Below the pieces are notes generated by a model that ran no database searches, was not told where the DNA came from, and was given only the letters and a program-made list of their open reading frames with translations. From an uncultured Prevotellaceae bacterium (lineage in GTDB: Bacteria > Bacteroidota > Bacteroidia > Bacteroidales > Bacteroidaceae): 37,365 bases of DNA. The stretch is from contig CAMJKP010000029.1 of assembly GCA_946406435.1 (NCBI GenBank), positions 1-37,365 on the forward strand, in the 5' to 3' direction. The position numbers were made by a program, and so were the translations under genes. Positions 17,177 through 26,044 of the stretch are shown here, piece by piece (the first letter of the stretch is position 1; every line of letters starts with the position of its first letter).

Positions 17177-17236
17177 AACGTTGAGTTTTAATGAATTTCT
17201 AAGCTTTTGTGTTTTTCCTCTATGCGGTTGGGAGGA

Positions 17237-17332
17237 TTAACCTCTCATACCGTTAAGAGTCTTAACAACCATGTAAATGCTGAACAATGCTGCTACATAA
17301 ACTGCGCTTGTCATTACCATAAATGTTGTCAT
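17237..17332 (-). CDS. 31-residue single-pass membrane peptide
   Basis: The reading frame encodes 31 residues, beginning MTTFMVMTSAVYVAALFSIY and ending VKTLNGMRG. A hydrophobic stretch of about 18 residues is followed by a short basic tail, as in small inner-membrane peptides. AAGGAAA lies 7 bases before the ATG as a ribosome site. Upstream is a full consensus promoter (17438-17469), giving a leader of about 100 bases that includes a GCACT/AGTGC hairpin. A hairpin terminator lies downstream. This arrangement supports a dedicated small gene. I do not recognise the family; it could instead be a regulatory RNA with an embedded frame. Confidence 0.65.
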   Translation of the reverse strand: MTTFMVMTSAVYVAALFSIYMVVKTLNGMRG

Positions 17333-17437
17333 AATGTGTTTCCTTTCTTTAATTTTAAAATGTTATCCTTTATATAAATACTATCTTGTCTTCAGTAAAT
17401 TTGCACTTGTTTTAGTGCTTGTTTCTGATTTCTGATG

Positions 17438-17469
17438 CAAAGGTACAACAAATTGTGTGGGCACACAAA
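17438..17469 (-). promoter_or_regulatory. Full consensus promoter of the 31-residue gene
   Basis: On the reverse strand TTTG (17466-17469), a 20-base spacer and TACCTTTG (17438-17445) match the consensus exactly. The only gene-like element before the next terminator is the small frame at 17237-17332. The flanking 17470-17610 holds nothing further that I can recognise. Confidence 0.85.
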
Positions 17470-17610
17470 TAATTTTTGAAATTTATGGTAAAAATGGGCA
17501 AATAACAAATCTATGTCAAGAAAACCGTATTTTTGGCCTTTTCTTGCTCTAAATCAGTTAAAATGCCCGAAAATAGGCGGTTTTTGCTTACAAATTGACA
17601 CAAGTCAAGC

Positions 17611-17714
17611 TAGTTCATAGTTTATAGTTCATAATTCATGGTTTTTTTTAGTTTATAGTGCATAATTCGTGGTTATCGTGCGCCAATCAACTATGCACTA
17701 TGAATTATGAACTA
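17611..17714. repeat. Inverted repeat of CTATGAATTATGAACTA units
   Basis: TAGTTCATAGTTTATAGTTC at the left and CTATGAATTATGAACTA at the right are complementary arms of a long hairpin. It begins 3 bases beyond the stop codon of the nucleoside phosphorylase and may act as its transcription end. Similar units occur at 26189-26231. Confidence 0.75.
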
Positions 17715-17716
17715 AA

Positions 17717-18598
17717 TCAAATGCGGTCTAAGACTGTTTTCAGGATATTTTCCATCGAATTTTTGTAAGTGGTGTTCATTTCCTTGTCGTAACGGTTGGC
17801 TATCACCATACAACAGGTTGTTGCCTTGTGTCCGAGCATAGCCGACATACCGGCAACGGCAGACGACTCCATCTCGAAATTGCATATCTTGAGTGTTTCG
17901 CCTGTCTTCGGACAAGTGTATGAGAATGCCTCTACCTTTTGGTTCTGCTCAGGATCTTGTATCTTGAGTCGTATCTGCCTGCCTTGAGGACCATAGAAAC
18001 CGCCACAAGAAGCTGTAATACCACGATGCATATCCGTACCGCCAATTCTTCGGCTCAGCTCGTCGTCAGCTACGGCAACGTATGGAGCGCCTTTCTTCTC
18101 CGACCAGTTCATGTGCTTGCGGAAAGCCTCTTCCAGTTTGAGGTCGCAAACCTTGTCACGATCTGCATAATAGTTAAGCAGACCGTCAAAACCGATGCTC
18201 TTTACAGATATAATAGGTGTGCCGATAGGTGTGTCTGGTTGCAGACCTCCGCATGTTCCTATGCGCACGATATCGAGAGTACGATGCTGGGGATTGTCCT
18301 CGCGTGTGGTGTAGTTGATGTTTGCAAGTGAATCGAGTTCGGTAAGCACGATATCGATATTATCGCATCCGATACCTGTTGACTGTACCGTTATTCGCTT
18401 ACCTTTGTAAGTGCCTGTAATGGTATGGAATTCGCGGTTGGAAACCTCGACTTCAATAGAATCAAAGAGTTTTCCAATCGTAGAAACCCTCTCAGGGTCA
18501 CCTACAAGTATTACTTTGTCTGCCAGGTTCTCTGGCTTCAGATGAAGATGGAAACAACTGCCGTCTTCGTTGATGATGAGTTCTGAAGGTGGGTACAT
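17717..18598 (-). CDS. Nucleoside phosphorylase, NP-I family (uridine phosphorylase-like)
   Basis: The enzyme would split nucleosides with phosphate to a free base and ribose 1-phosphate in the cytoplasm. Family motifs are VGDPERV (32-38, phosphate site), STGIGCDN (73-80), VRIGTCGGLQP (111-121) and FEMESSAVAG (241-250), the base- and ribose-binding segment with the conserved Met-Glu pair. At 293 residues it is longer than E. coli Udp (253), with an extended N-terminus of about 20 residues. I favour uridine phosphorylase-like activity, but purine substrates cannot be excluded. It is flanked on both sides by repeats and appears monocistronic. Confidence 0.9.
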   Translation of the reverse strand: MYPPSELIINEDGSCFHLHLKPENLADKVILVGDPERVSTIGKLFDSIEVEVSNREFHTITGTYKGKRITVQSTGIGCDNIDIVLTELDSLANINYTTREDNPQHRTLDIVRIGTCGGLQPDTPIGTPIISVKSIGFDGLLNYYADRDKVCDLKLEEAFRKHMNWSEKKGAPYVAVADDELSRRIGGTDMHRGITASCGGFYGPQGRQIRLKIQDPEQNQKVEAFSYTCPKTGETLKICNFEMESSAVAGMSAMLGHKATTCCMVIANRYDKEMNTTYKNSMENILKTVLDRI

Positions 18599-18619
18599 AG
18601 AATAAAAGATATAAAAGAA

Positions 18620-18816
18620 GACCCTCCCCCTTACCCCTCCCGTAAAGGGCGGGGAGTAGTTTGTATTGAAACCTCAGGAGAGAAGGTCGTGGTTGTAGAA
18701 TGTGATTATTCCCAGATATCTGCTCCGATGTTCTTGTTTTAACTTTAGGAGAGAAGGTCGTGGTCGTAAATTGTAATTACTCCCCTCCCTTTATGGGAGG
18801 GGTGAGGGGGTGGGTC
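18620..18816. repeat. REPIN-like element (two inverted GACCC arms around a spacer)
   Basis: GACCCTCCCCCTTACCCCTC at the left and GGGAGGGGTGAGGGGGTGGG at the right are inverted copies of one palindromic repeat. The spacer contains an 18-base direct repeat, AGGAGAGAAGGTCGTGGT, at about 18676 and 18747. The element ends 2 bases before the stop codon of the next gene. Confidence 0.85.
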
Positions 18817-18817
18817 T

Positions 18818-19963
18818 TTATTTCCCTATCGCCTCAATCTCCGTATTTCTTATCTGCTTCTCTGTAAGGATGAGTTTCTGGCGCTCGTTGAAGACCTCGA
18901 TTTCCATATCGGCGATGGCGCTGGCAAGGTTCTTGCTGCCGTTGTGATATCTGGTACGCATCTCTTCCAGCTGCTTCTCCCTTGTCTCTAAACTACTCTT
19001 CATATTGAGATAGGTAGGGAACTGGCTCTTGTTCACGCTACTACGGAAATCCGAGATTTCATGATATACAAATTTCTCGTTGATGACGAACTCAAAGCTG
19101 TGTTCTTTCTTCGCAACCTTATTCTGACGGGCTGCAGAAAGACGTGATAGTGCTGATGCCAGGACCTCTTTATCCTTCTGAGAGTCTTTGATGTCTTTCA
19201 GACGTGCCAGACGGTCGAGCTCTATCTCCGGCATATCCTCGTCGTATGTCTCACGAGTCTCTGTTGGCTGGAAGACATACACGCATGTCTTGCCCTCAGG
19301 CTGACGGCGGTTTGAAACGAGGTAGCCGAGGTCGTTGAAGTCATCTATTATATAATATGTCTCATCTCCGAAAGAGTTGAACGGCAACCCGAGACTCTGT
19401 GGCTTGTAGAAAGAGTGGCTGTCGCTATCATATATCGTGTAATAGATGTCATACTTGCCCATGGAATCCTCACCTCCCTTTGCTGCGAAGTAGAGAGTTA
19501 CGCCATCAGGCATCATATATGGGCAGATGATATCCTCCACGCCCTCAAGCACAATAGCCTTTGCGGCATCCCATTTCTTGCCAAGTCGTTCCTCGACCAA
19601 AAGCACGTGGACGGAATCCTGCAGTATGGATGAGAACCTCTTGTCCTCAAACTCGTTTGTGTAGAAATAGTCGTTCCCTTTTCCTTTCTTACTCTTCTTG
19701 ATGCTTATTTTTCCGCATGAAGAGGATAGGGGGATATGCTGTAGGAAGTCATCCTCGTTTGTAACCAAAGAGTCGATGAACATCACCTTTGCCGTTGAAG
19801 GCAGGAGTTTTGCAAAGTTCAGATCCTCTGCCGTAGGAACCACAGGTGCTGGCTTAGCAACCTTTGGAGCTGCTTTTACAGGAACCTTAGGGCGTTGTGC
19901 CTGAGACGTTAATACCCCAAGGAAGAGAGAAATAATAACTATATAGAGTCTTGAATATTTCAT
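18818..19963 (-). CDS. Secreted PD40/TolB-propeller-like protein with C-terminal coiled coil
   Basis: The 381-residue protein begins with a Sec signal (IVIISLFLGVLTSQAQ, cleavage about residue 22) and a Pro/Ala/Lys-rich linker. The middle part includes PYMMPDGVTLYFAAKGGED, then GKYDIYYTIYDSDS and YLVSNRR. These resemble PD40/WD40-like blades found in Bacteroidetes OmpA-associated periplasmic proteins. Residues 310-381 form a heptad-rich coiled coil. No OmpA peptidoglycan-binding domain follows, unlike many relatives. It is probably periplasmic with a scaffold-type role, which is inference. Its promoter (20157-20188) overlaps the neighbouring gene and produces a long structured leader. Confidence 0.7.
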   Translation of the reverse strand: MKYSRLYIVIISLFLGVLTSQAQRPKVPVKAAPKVAKPAPVVPTAEDLNFAKLLPSTAKVMFIDSLVTNEDDFLQHIPLSSSCGKISIKKSKKGKGNDYFYTNEFEDKRFSSILQDSVHVLLVEERLGKKWDAAKAIVLEGVEDIICPYMMPDGVTLYFAAKGGEDSMGKYDIYYTIYDSDSHSFYKPQSLGLPFNSFGDETYYIIDDFNDLGYLVSNRRQPEGKTCVYVFQPTETRETYDEDMPEIELDRLARLKDIKDSQKDKEVLASALSRLSAARQNKVAKKEHSFEFVINEKFVYHEISDFRSSVNKSQFPTYLNMKSSLETREKQLEEMRTRYHNGSKNLASAIADMEIEVFNERQKLILTEKQIRNTEIEAIGK

Positions 19964-20071
19964 CGTTTCTGTATCTTGATGAAGGATTAAGGATGAGGGA
20001 TTAAGGATGAAAGTTTATTACTATCAAACCTTATTCTTTATTCCCTTTTACCTTATTCTTTTTCTAATTAT

Positions 20072-20156
20072 CGGGTGACAACGTGCGTAGCATCCTCGCA
20101 CTCGAAAGATAGCGAACGTCGGCTGCAAGCCGGTGCGCATTTTAATCTTTCGGGTG
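20072..20156 (-). promoter_or_regulatory. Structured 5' leader of the PD40-like gene
   Basis: Read on the reverse strand, the predicted transcript start falls at an outer stem CGAAAGAT (20145-20152) pairing with ATCTTTCG (20103-20110). It encloses GGCTTGCAGCC (20121-20131). A second hairpin GTGCG/CGCAC (20083-20101) with a 9-base loop follows. About 120 unstructured A/T-rich bases then lead to the start codon at 19963. It could be a cis-regulatory RNA, a separate small RNA or a dispersed repeat. Confidence 0.5.
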
Positions 20157-20188
20157 CAAAAATACAAAAAAGAAATGATATTATCAAG
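20157..20188 (-). promoter_or_regulatory. Promoter of the PD40-like gene
   Basis: CTTG (20185-20188), a 20-base spacer and TATTTTTG (20157-20164) are read on the reverse strand. The -33 part overlaps the last codons of the EamA gene. Confidence 0.65.
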
Positions 20189-21059
20189 CTTTTGAGCGTT
20201 TTTTTCTAACTGCGAGTATCATTCCGACTATCAGAATTACTGCTCCGGCTATTGCCATAAGTGTGATGCGCTCTCCCAAAATCACATGTCCGGCAGCCAT
20301 ACAGACAAGGCTCTGGAGGTATATGAAATTCGTGGATTTTACGGCTCCGAGCTTTCTCATTACCCAGTTCCAAAGCAGATAGCCGCCTGTAGAGGCAACA
20401 AGTCCGAGGAATATCAGATTACCCCATATCGTCATATTGCCTGATGCAAGTATGTCTACGTCAAGCGGATGCACGAGGGCGAAGTAGGGGAGTATCGTCA
20501 CCAGACCATAGAAGAACACCTTTCGCGTGATGAAATCTGTTGAGTATCTGCCCATTATCCTTCGCATGAAGAGCGAGTAGAATCCCCAGGTGAATGATGC
20601 TCCAAGTGCAAGGGCATCGCCAAGAGGATTGAGGTGCAGGATTATCTGACCGTTGAGCACGACTAATACCACGCCCACGAATGCAAGTACCGAACCGAAT
20701 ACCTGCCTCATGCTAAGACGCTCGTTCTTGTAGAATATAGCCAGAAGCATGGCTGTTACCAAAGGCGTGGTGCTTACGAGGATGCTTACGTTTGACGAGG
20801 TAGAGTGGAGTAGGGCCATATTCTCCACGAGGAAGTATATGGAGCCACCCATCATACCAAGTCCCACGAGTGTGAGTTCGTCGGCTATGGAATTGGCGAA
20901 CAAACGCTTGTGTGACATACAAAGCATACAGATGTATGCCATCAGGAAGCGAACGAAAAAGATATCTGCGGGCAACAAACCGTTATTCAGCAGAACCTTG
21001 CTGCTAACGAATGTGGTTCCCCACATAATAACAACTAATAGGGCAACTATGTATGGCAT
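20184..21059 (-). CDS. EamA/DMT-superfamily transporter
   Basis: This inner-membrane protein has ten predicted helices made of two EamA repeats. The first starts VIMWGTTFVSSKVLLNNGLLP, with the family WG(T/S)xF motif. The second includes GDALALGASFTWGFYSLFMRR. ATG 21059 (MPYIVALLVV) is chosen. A frame 45 bases longer would start inside the REP palindrome at 21083-21157. This gives 291 residues, normal for the family. The basic C-terminus RKKRSKA faces the cytoplasm. DMT members export metabolites such as amino acids; the substrate is unknown. It may be read from the upstream C-GCAxxG gene through the REP element. Confidence 0.9.
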   Translation of the reverse strand: MPYIVALLVVIMWGTTFVSSKVLLNNGLLPADIFFVRFLMAYICMLCMSHKRLFANSIADELTLVGLGMMGGSIYFLVENMALLHSTSSNVSILVSTTPLVTAMLLAIFYKNERLSMRQVFGSVLAFVGVVLVVLNGQIILHLNPLGDALALGASFTWGFYSLFMRRIMGRYSTDFITRKVFFYGLVTILPYFALVHPLDVDILASGNMTIWGNLIFLGLVASTGGYLLWNWVMRKLGAVKSTNFIYLQSLVCMAAGHVILGERITLMAIAGAVILIVGMILAVRKKRSKA

Positions 21060-21082
21060 TTTTTGAAGAAAATTAAAAATTA

Positions 21083-21157
21083 GACCCTCTAAATCCCCCT
21101 GCATAGGGGGAGAGGTTCGCGGTAGGAAGTCTCCCTTTAAGGGAGATTTAGAGGGTC
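21083..21157. repeat. Full REPIN of the GACCC family
   Basis: GACCCTCTAAATC at the left (21083) and GATTTAGAGGGTC at the right (21145-21157) are perfect complements. Inner CCCCCTGCATAGGGGG and CTCCCTTTAAGGGAG hairpins lie next to them. It overlaps the last codons and stop of the gene 21148-21612. Confidence 0.9.
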
Positions 21158-21612
21158 TTTTCTAGGTGTTCATTAAATATCCTTGCGGCACTCTCTACCT
21201 TCCTAACACATGGACGTTTCTTGTAATACTCGGCATTACGCTCGTCCGGGATATTGGTGTCCTTTACCACCTTACAACCATTCATCTTGAGGAGTTCTGC
21301 GCAAATCAGACTTCCGTTCCTCTCCTTGAACTTAGCCATAAGCTCCTGAACCAGCTTATAGCATTCGGCCTTACCCTCACGATCATTTCCCTCGGTCTGA
21401 CCTTTCTCCAAGCCTGCGAGGGTTACGAGAGCGGAAGCTGCGCCACACATCATGCGCATCCTACCTACACCACCACCAAAGCCGGCGCTGATGCGTTTCG
21501 CCATAATATCGTCAAGGCCGTACATGTCGGCAAATGCTGCGACGACGGCCTGTGAACAGCCGTAGCCTTCCATGAAACATTCTACGGCTCCTTGTACTCT
21601 ATCTTTTTCCAT
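21148..21612 (-). CDS. C-GCAxxG-C-C family protein, putative redox-active
   Basis: The 154-residue cytoplasmic protein shows a conserved-Cys pattern. It has AVECFMEGYGCSQAVVAAFA near the start, SAGFGGGVGRMRMMCGAASA in the middle, and further Cys residues in AECYKLVQELM, SLICAELLKMNGC and RPCVRKV. The name C_GCAxxG_C_C family fits. Members are often encoded near flavodoxins or redox enzymes and are thought to bind metal or do thiol chemistry, but the reaction is unknown. The last codons and the TAA stop lie in a REP palindrome, so the final residues EKTL were probably shaped by repeat insertion. The TATATTTG promoter box is at 21665. Confidence 0.88.
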   Translation of the reverse strand: MEKDRVQGAVECFMEGYGCSQAVVAAFADMYGLDDIMAKRISAGFGGGVGRMRMMCGAASALVTLAGLEKGQTEGNDREGKAECYKLVQELMAKFKERNGSLICAELLKMNGCKVVKDTNIPDERNAEYYKKRPCVRKVESAARIFNEHLEKTL

Positions 21613-21664
21613 AAAATGAATGTATTGTGTGAATAATTATCCTCGCATATCTTTATTATGTCTG

Positions 21665-21672
21665 CAAATATA
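21665..21672 (-). promoter_or_regulatory. -7 box of the C-GCAxxG-C-C gene
   Basis: The reverse strand reads TATATTTG, 53 bases before the start codon at 21612. Confidence 0.55.
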
Positions 21673-21811
21673 CACATTTTTTTCGAGACTTCATGCCTTT
21701 ATATATAGAAATGTGGATAATTCTCTCGGAAAAAATGATTAAAGACAAGGCTAACATACTTTTATCATGAATATAGCAAGCAGTAAGCTGCTTTTAACTG
21801 GCAATAATAAG

Positions 21812-21940
21812 TTGCTTTCGCCATTTAGAAAAACCAATTAAAACAAAAGAAAACATAATAAAACATTTTGTTTTTATTGTTGTTTTTGTTTTTATATGTT
21901 TTTATTGGTTTTGTCCTGTTTTTTTAGATGGCGAAAGCAA
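21812..21940. mobile_element. 129-bp MITE-like element, copy 1
   Basis: Ends are TTGCTTTCGCCATTTA and its near-perfect complement TAGATGGCGAAAGCAA; the centre is A/T-rich. It encodes no protein. Copy 2 at 22152-22280 is identical along its whole length. No clear target duplication is visible at either copy. Confidence 0.8.
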
Positions 21941-21963
21941 GAAATACGACTTGCGTCGGGGTT

Positions 21964-22104
21964 GGAAAGTAAATTGTCAGAAAATTAGAATCAGTAAATT
22001 CTTTTCAGATACATCAGATAAATCCGTTTCTTTTTTCTTTTCGAACACAGAATGCACGAAAGAAACGAAGGCCTTCGTTTATTCTGTGTCTTCCGTGTTC
22101 AGAT
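21964..22104. repeat. Partial copy of the inverted-repeat element seen at 35341-35735
   Basis: GGAAAGTAAATTGTCAGAAA, CAGATAAATCCGTTT, TTTTCGAACAC and GTCTTCCGTGTTCA are shared, with small changes, with 35386-35515. Only the left half is present. A hairpin GAAACGAAGGCCTTCGTTT lies inside. Confidence 0.75.
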
Positions 22105-22110
22105 TAAATT

Positions 22111-22136
22111 CTTTGCGTCTTCGCGCCTTTGCGTTT
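22111..22136. repeat. Half copy of the AACGCAAAGACGC palindrome family
   Basis: It reads CTTTGCGTCTTCGCGCCTTT, which matches the right arm of the copies at 16191-16252 and 26125-26184. The left arm is missing. Confidence 0.65.
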
Positions 22137-22151
22137 AGTTAAAATAACGAG

Positions 22152-22280
22152 TTGCTTTCGCCATTTAGAAAAACCAATTAAAACAAAAGAAAACATAATA
22201 AAACATTTTGTTTTTATTGTTGTTTTTGTTTTTATATGTTTTTATTGGTTTTGTCCTGTTTTTTTAGATGGCGAAAGCAA
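22152..22280. mobile_element. 129-bp MITE-like element, copy 2
   Basis: The sequence is identical to 21812-21940, in the same orientation, with the same TTGCTTTCGCC/GGCGAAAGCAA ends. The perfect identity of two A/T-rich non-coding copies points to recent movement or duplication. Confidence 0.8.
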
Positions 22281-22289
22281 ATGATTTGC

Positions 22290-22326
22290 AGAAAAAAAAC
22301 GTGCAAATCATAATGACCTGCACGTT
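22290..22326 (-). terminator. Terminator of the esterase gene with an alternative stem
   Basis: On the reverse strand AACGTGCA (22319-22326) pairs with TGCACGTT (22298-22305), followed by T8. A second stem, ATGATTTGCA (22281-22290) with TGCAAATCAT (22302-22311), overlaps it, so the two folds exclude each other. Confidence 0.85.
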
Positions 22327-22366
22327 CTAATCTAAATTATTAGTTGTTATTAATTATTTGAATTAT

Positions 22367-23701
<1,335 letters not shown>

Positions 23702-23857
23702 TTATTTTAATATTGAATAATTGATACGGGTTTTCGCATTTTTTGACGTATCTCCCCTTAAAAGGTTCAATATCGTAAGTGATAGTTATAAAACATTAAC
23801 ATATCGACAGGGATGAAATCAGGGTTTTTATATACAAATAAAATAAAGACCTAATAA

Positions 23858-23922
23858 AAGACCCTCTAAATCTCCCTGCATAGGGAGACTTTCTTAAGCC
23901 TTCCAGGCAATTCCGAACTCAC
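23858..23922. repeat. Half REP of the GACCC family, left flank of lipoprotein pair
   Basis: It reads GACCCTCTAAATCTCCCTGC, ATAGGGAGACTTT and then CCAGGCAATTCCGAACTC. A nearly identical copy in the same orientation lies at 26045-26104, on the other side of the two lipoprotein genes. The remaining 23690-23857 is A/T-rich without recognised content. Confidence 0.8.
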
Positions 23923-23942
23923 GTCAATTATATATGAAAGCC

Positions 23943-23983
23943 GAAAAAAACGAAAGGCAGGTATCGTGATGTTACCTGCCTTT
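23943..23983 (-). terminator. Terminator of lipoprotein gene 24012-24815
   Basis: AAAGGCAGGTA (23953-23963) pairs with TACCTGCCTTT (23973-23983). On the reverse strand it is followed by CG and seven T. The same hairpin occurs at 24962-25000 behind the paralogue. Confidence 0.9.
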
Positions 23984-24011
23984 TGCTTGTTCTTGAGTGA
24001 TGATTTGAGTT

Positions 24012-24815
24012 CTATTCAGTTTTAGATAAATAGTATGTGATGTGTTCTATGCCTTCTACCCTTTCCAAAGGCGCGTCTAAAACTAAATCGTTATTTTTGT
24101 CGAATGAAATATTTAATATGTTACGTCCATTGAACATTATCTCATCCCATGCGTAGTATATGCTATTATTCTTATCGAATGTCCATCTCCATTTCTGAAC
24201 TGAAATCGTGTTGTCAACGCGCTTGTTGATTTGTGTGCCCGACTTAGTGAAGGTAATTTCATCAAGTTCTGGATATTTAGATGCCTTATGGTGATAAAAA
24301 GAGTCGAGGCTGTTGAAAACTTCGGAAATCTTAGTTGAGGTTTTGTCGAATAAAACGTTATTATCCTTGGTAACCGTCGCTCTAACTTTTTTGAATTTCC
24401 ACGTGCGACAGAGTTTGTCGCTTATGTCTGTTTCTTCGAGCTTATCTGTGGTATATGCGCTAAGTGTGTAGGCTTTCTTGCCTGTTGGCTGAATTTTGAG
24501 AGAAATTTTACCATCCGTTTTCTCTACGGTAACGGTACCGAAGCCTTCGAGTGTATATACATCGCCATTCTTGGTATATTTGCCGTGGATGTTTCCACTA
24601 TCATATGCCTTTGTGATGACGTACATACCACCTTCTGTAAACTCGATAGCTGAAAACTCGCTTCTACCGCTAATTACGTAACGTACAGCATCATCTGCAT
24701 ACTTTGGAGTTGTGAGAACAGGAGCATCATCATCGTCGCTACTACAAGATGTGAATGTCATACTGAATACTGATAGCATAATCATGCTAACTGCGATTAA
24801 CGCATTCTTTTTCAT
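24012..24815 (-). CDS. Lipoprotein, lipocalin-like, paralogue A
   Basis: The 267-residue protein has a lipoprotein signal with lipobox TFTSC (Cys24), followed by SSDDDDAP. The Asp-rich stretch after Cys resembles the lipoprotein export signal used for surface exposure in Bacteroidetes. Two beta-rich halves follow: residues 35-125, with GKYTKNGDVYTLEGFGTVTV, and 130-267, with CRTWKFKKVRATVTKD. The second half resembles the W-K/CRTWK start of lipocalin-like domains. The ligand is unknown. It is about half identical to the gene at 25029-25913, with matching promoter and terminator, so the two arose by tandem duplication. Confidence 0.8.
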   Translation of the reverse strand: MKKNALIAVSMIMLSVFSMTFTSCSSDDDDAPVLTTPKYADDAVRYVISGRSEFSAIEFTEGGMYVITKAYDSGNIHGKYTKNGDVYTLEGFGTVTVEKTDGKISLKIQPTGKKAYTLSAYTTDKLEETDISDKLCRTWKFKKVRATVTKDNNVLFDKTSTKISEVFNSLDSFYHHKASKYPELDEITFTKSGTQINKRVDNTISVQKWRWTFDKNNSIYYAWDEIMFNGRNILNISFDKNNDLVLDAPLERVEGIEHITYYLSKTE

Positions 24816-24882
24816 AAGTTAGTTTTTGTTTTGAATTGTGTTATTGACTTAATGTGTATCAGGAATCTATCAATTCCGACTG

Positions 24883-24890
24883 CAAAGGTA
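24883..24890 (-). promoter_or_regulatory. -7 box of lipoprotein A
   Basis: The reverse strand reads TACCTTTG. The surrounding ATCAATTCCGACTGCAAAGG is repeated before lipoprotein B. Confidence 0.65.
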
Positions 24891-24961
24891 TAATAAAAAT
24901 ATTAAATGACGTGGTTTCCCCCATTTTATTAATAATTATTATACATTAAATATGAAAGCAG

Positions 24962-25000
24962 AAAAAACGAAAGGCAGGTATTGTGATGTTACCTGCCTTT
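24962..25000 (-). terminator. Terminator of lipoprotein gene 25029-25913
   Basis: AAAGGCAGGTA (24970-24980) and TACCTGCCTTT (24990-25000) form an 11-bp stem, with CG and six T after it on the reverse strand. It is nearly identical to 23943-23983. Confidence 0.9.
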
Positions 25001-25028
25001 TGCTTGTTATTGAGTGATGATTTGGAGT

Positions 25029-25913
25029 CTATTCTGTTTTAGATAAATGGTATGTGAAATGATCTGTGGAATCATGCCAATTCCATGTTTCGTCCACAAC
25101 CAAATCGTTGTTCTTATCGAATGAAACTTCGATTACAGATTCTTCATCAAACTTGCCATATTCCCATGTGAAGTATATGAGACCTTTATTCTCATCCTTC
25201 CACTTCCATTGGGCAACTGCGAGTGTGTTGTCTGTGTACTTAACGATGTATGAACCTGACTTTGTGAAGATAACTTCTTCTAAATCATCATACTTATCTG
25301 GTGATTCATGATATACAGAGTCAAGGGTTGTGAGAAGTACTGATATCTTTGGTGAAGTTTTGTCGACTAAAACAGTATCACCCTTTTTTACCACTAATCT
25401 GCCATCTTCAAATTTCCATGTACGACAGAGCTTATTGATGATTTCAGAGCCATCGAACTTCTTAACTGGCTGTGCGCTAAGTGTGTAAGCTTCCTTGCCT
25501 GTTGGCTGAATCTTGAGAGAAACGTTTACATCACCCTTCTTTTCTACGGTAATGGTACCGAAGCCTTCAAGTGTATATACATCGCCATTCTTGGTATATT
25601 TGCCAAAGATGTAATTGTAGGCGTCACTCTCGCTACGTGTAAAACTGCTGATGCTCTTGCTCTTCACGAATTTTCCCCAACCTTTCGCTTTTGAACTTTC
25701 ATTTGCCTTTGTGATGATGTACATGCCACTTTCTGTAAACTCGATAGATGTGAACTCGCTTGTACCGTTAATTTGGTAGAGTGCAGCATCTTCTGCATAC
25801 TTTGGAGTTACGAGAACTGGATCATCATCATCGTCATCCCCACAAGATGCGAATGTCATACAGAATACAGATAGCATAATCATGCTAAGTGCGATTAACG
25901 CATTCTTTTTCAT
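25029..25913 (-). CDS. Lipoprotein, lipocalin-like, paralogue B
   Basis: The 294-residue protein shares signal, lipobox (SC, Cys24), Asp-rich post-Cys stretch (GDDDDDDP) and domain plan with paralogue A. It shares YTLEGFGT(I/V)TVEK, SLKIQPTGK(E/K)AYTLSA and CRTWKF, and both end HLSKTE or YLSKTE. The main difference is an extra segment of about 30 residues near 75-105 (GWGKFVKSKSISSF), rich in Ser and Lys. Both genes carry separate promoters and terminators, so each is an independent transcription unit. The function is unknown; surface exposure is inferred from the post-Cys sequence. Confidence 0.8.
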   Translation of the reverse strand: MKKNALIALSMIMLSVFCMTFASCGDDDDDDPVLVTPKYAEDAALYQINGTSEFTSIEFTESGMYIITKANESSKAKGWGKFVKSKSISSFTRSESDAYNYIFGKYTKNGDVYTLEGFGTITVEKKGDVNVSLKIQPTGKEAYTLSAQPVKKFDGSEIINKLCRTWKFEDGRLVVKKGDTVLVDKTSPKISVLLTTLDSVYHESPDKYDDLEEVIFTKSGSYIVKYTDNTLAVAQWKWKDENKGLIYFTWEYGKFDEESVIEVSFDKNNDLVVDETWNWHDSTDHFTYHLSKTE

Positions 25914-25981
25914 AAGTTTGTTTTTGTTTTGATTTTTGTTATTGAATTAATAATGTATCTGGAATTTATCAATTCCGACTG

Positions 25982-25989
25982 CAAAGGTA
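25982..25989 (-). promoter_or_regulatory. -7 box of lipoprotein B
   Basis: The reverse strand reads TACCTTTG, 69 bases before the start codon, in the same context as the box of lipoprotein A. Confidence 0.65.
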
Positions 25990-26044
25990 TAACAAAAATA
26001 TGTAAAGAAGCGTTTTTTCCATATTAAATTAATAATTATTATGA

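Noticed and set aside
21060..21104. N-terminal extension of the EamA protein
   Set aside because: The extra codons are read from a REP palindrome and add a non-family segment.
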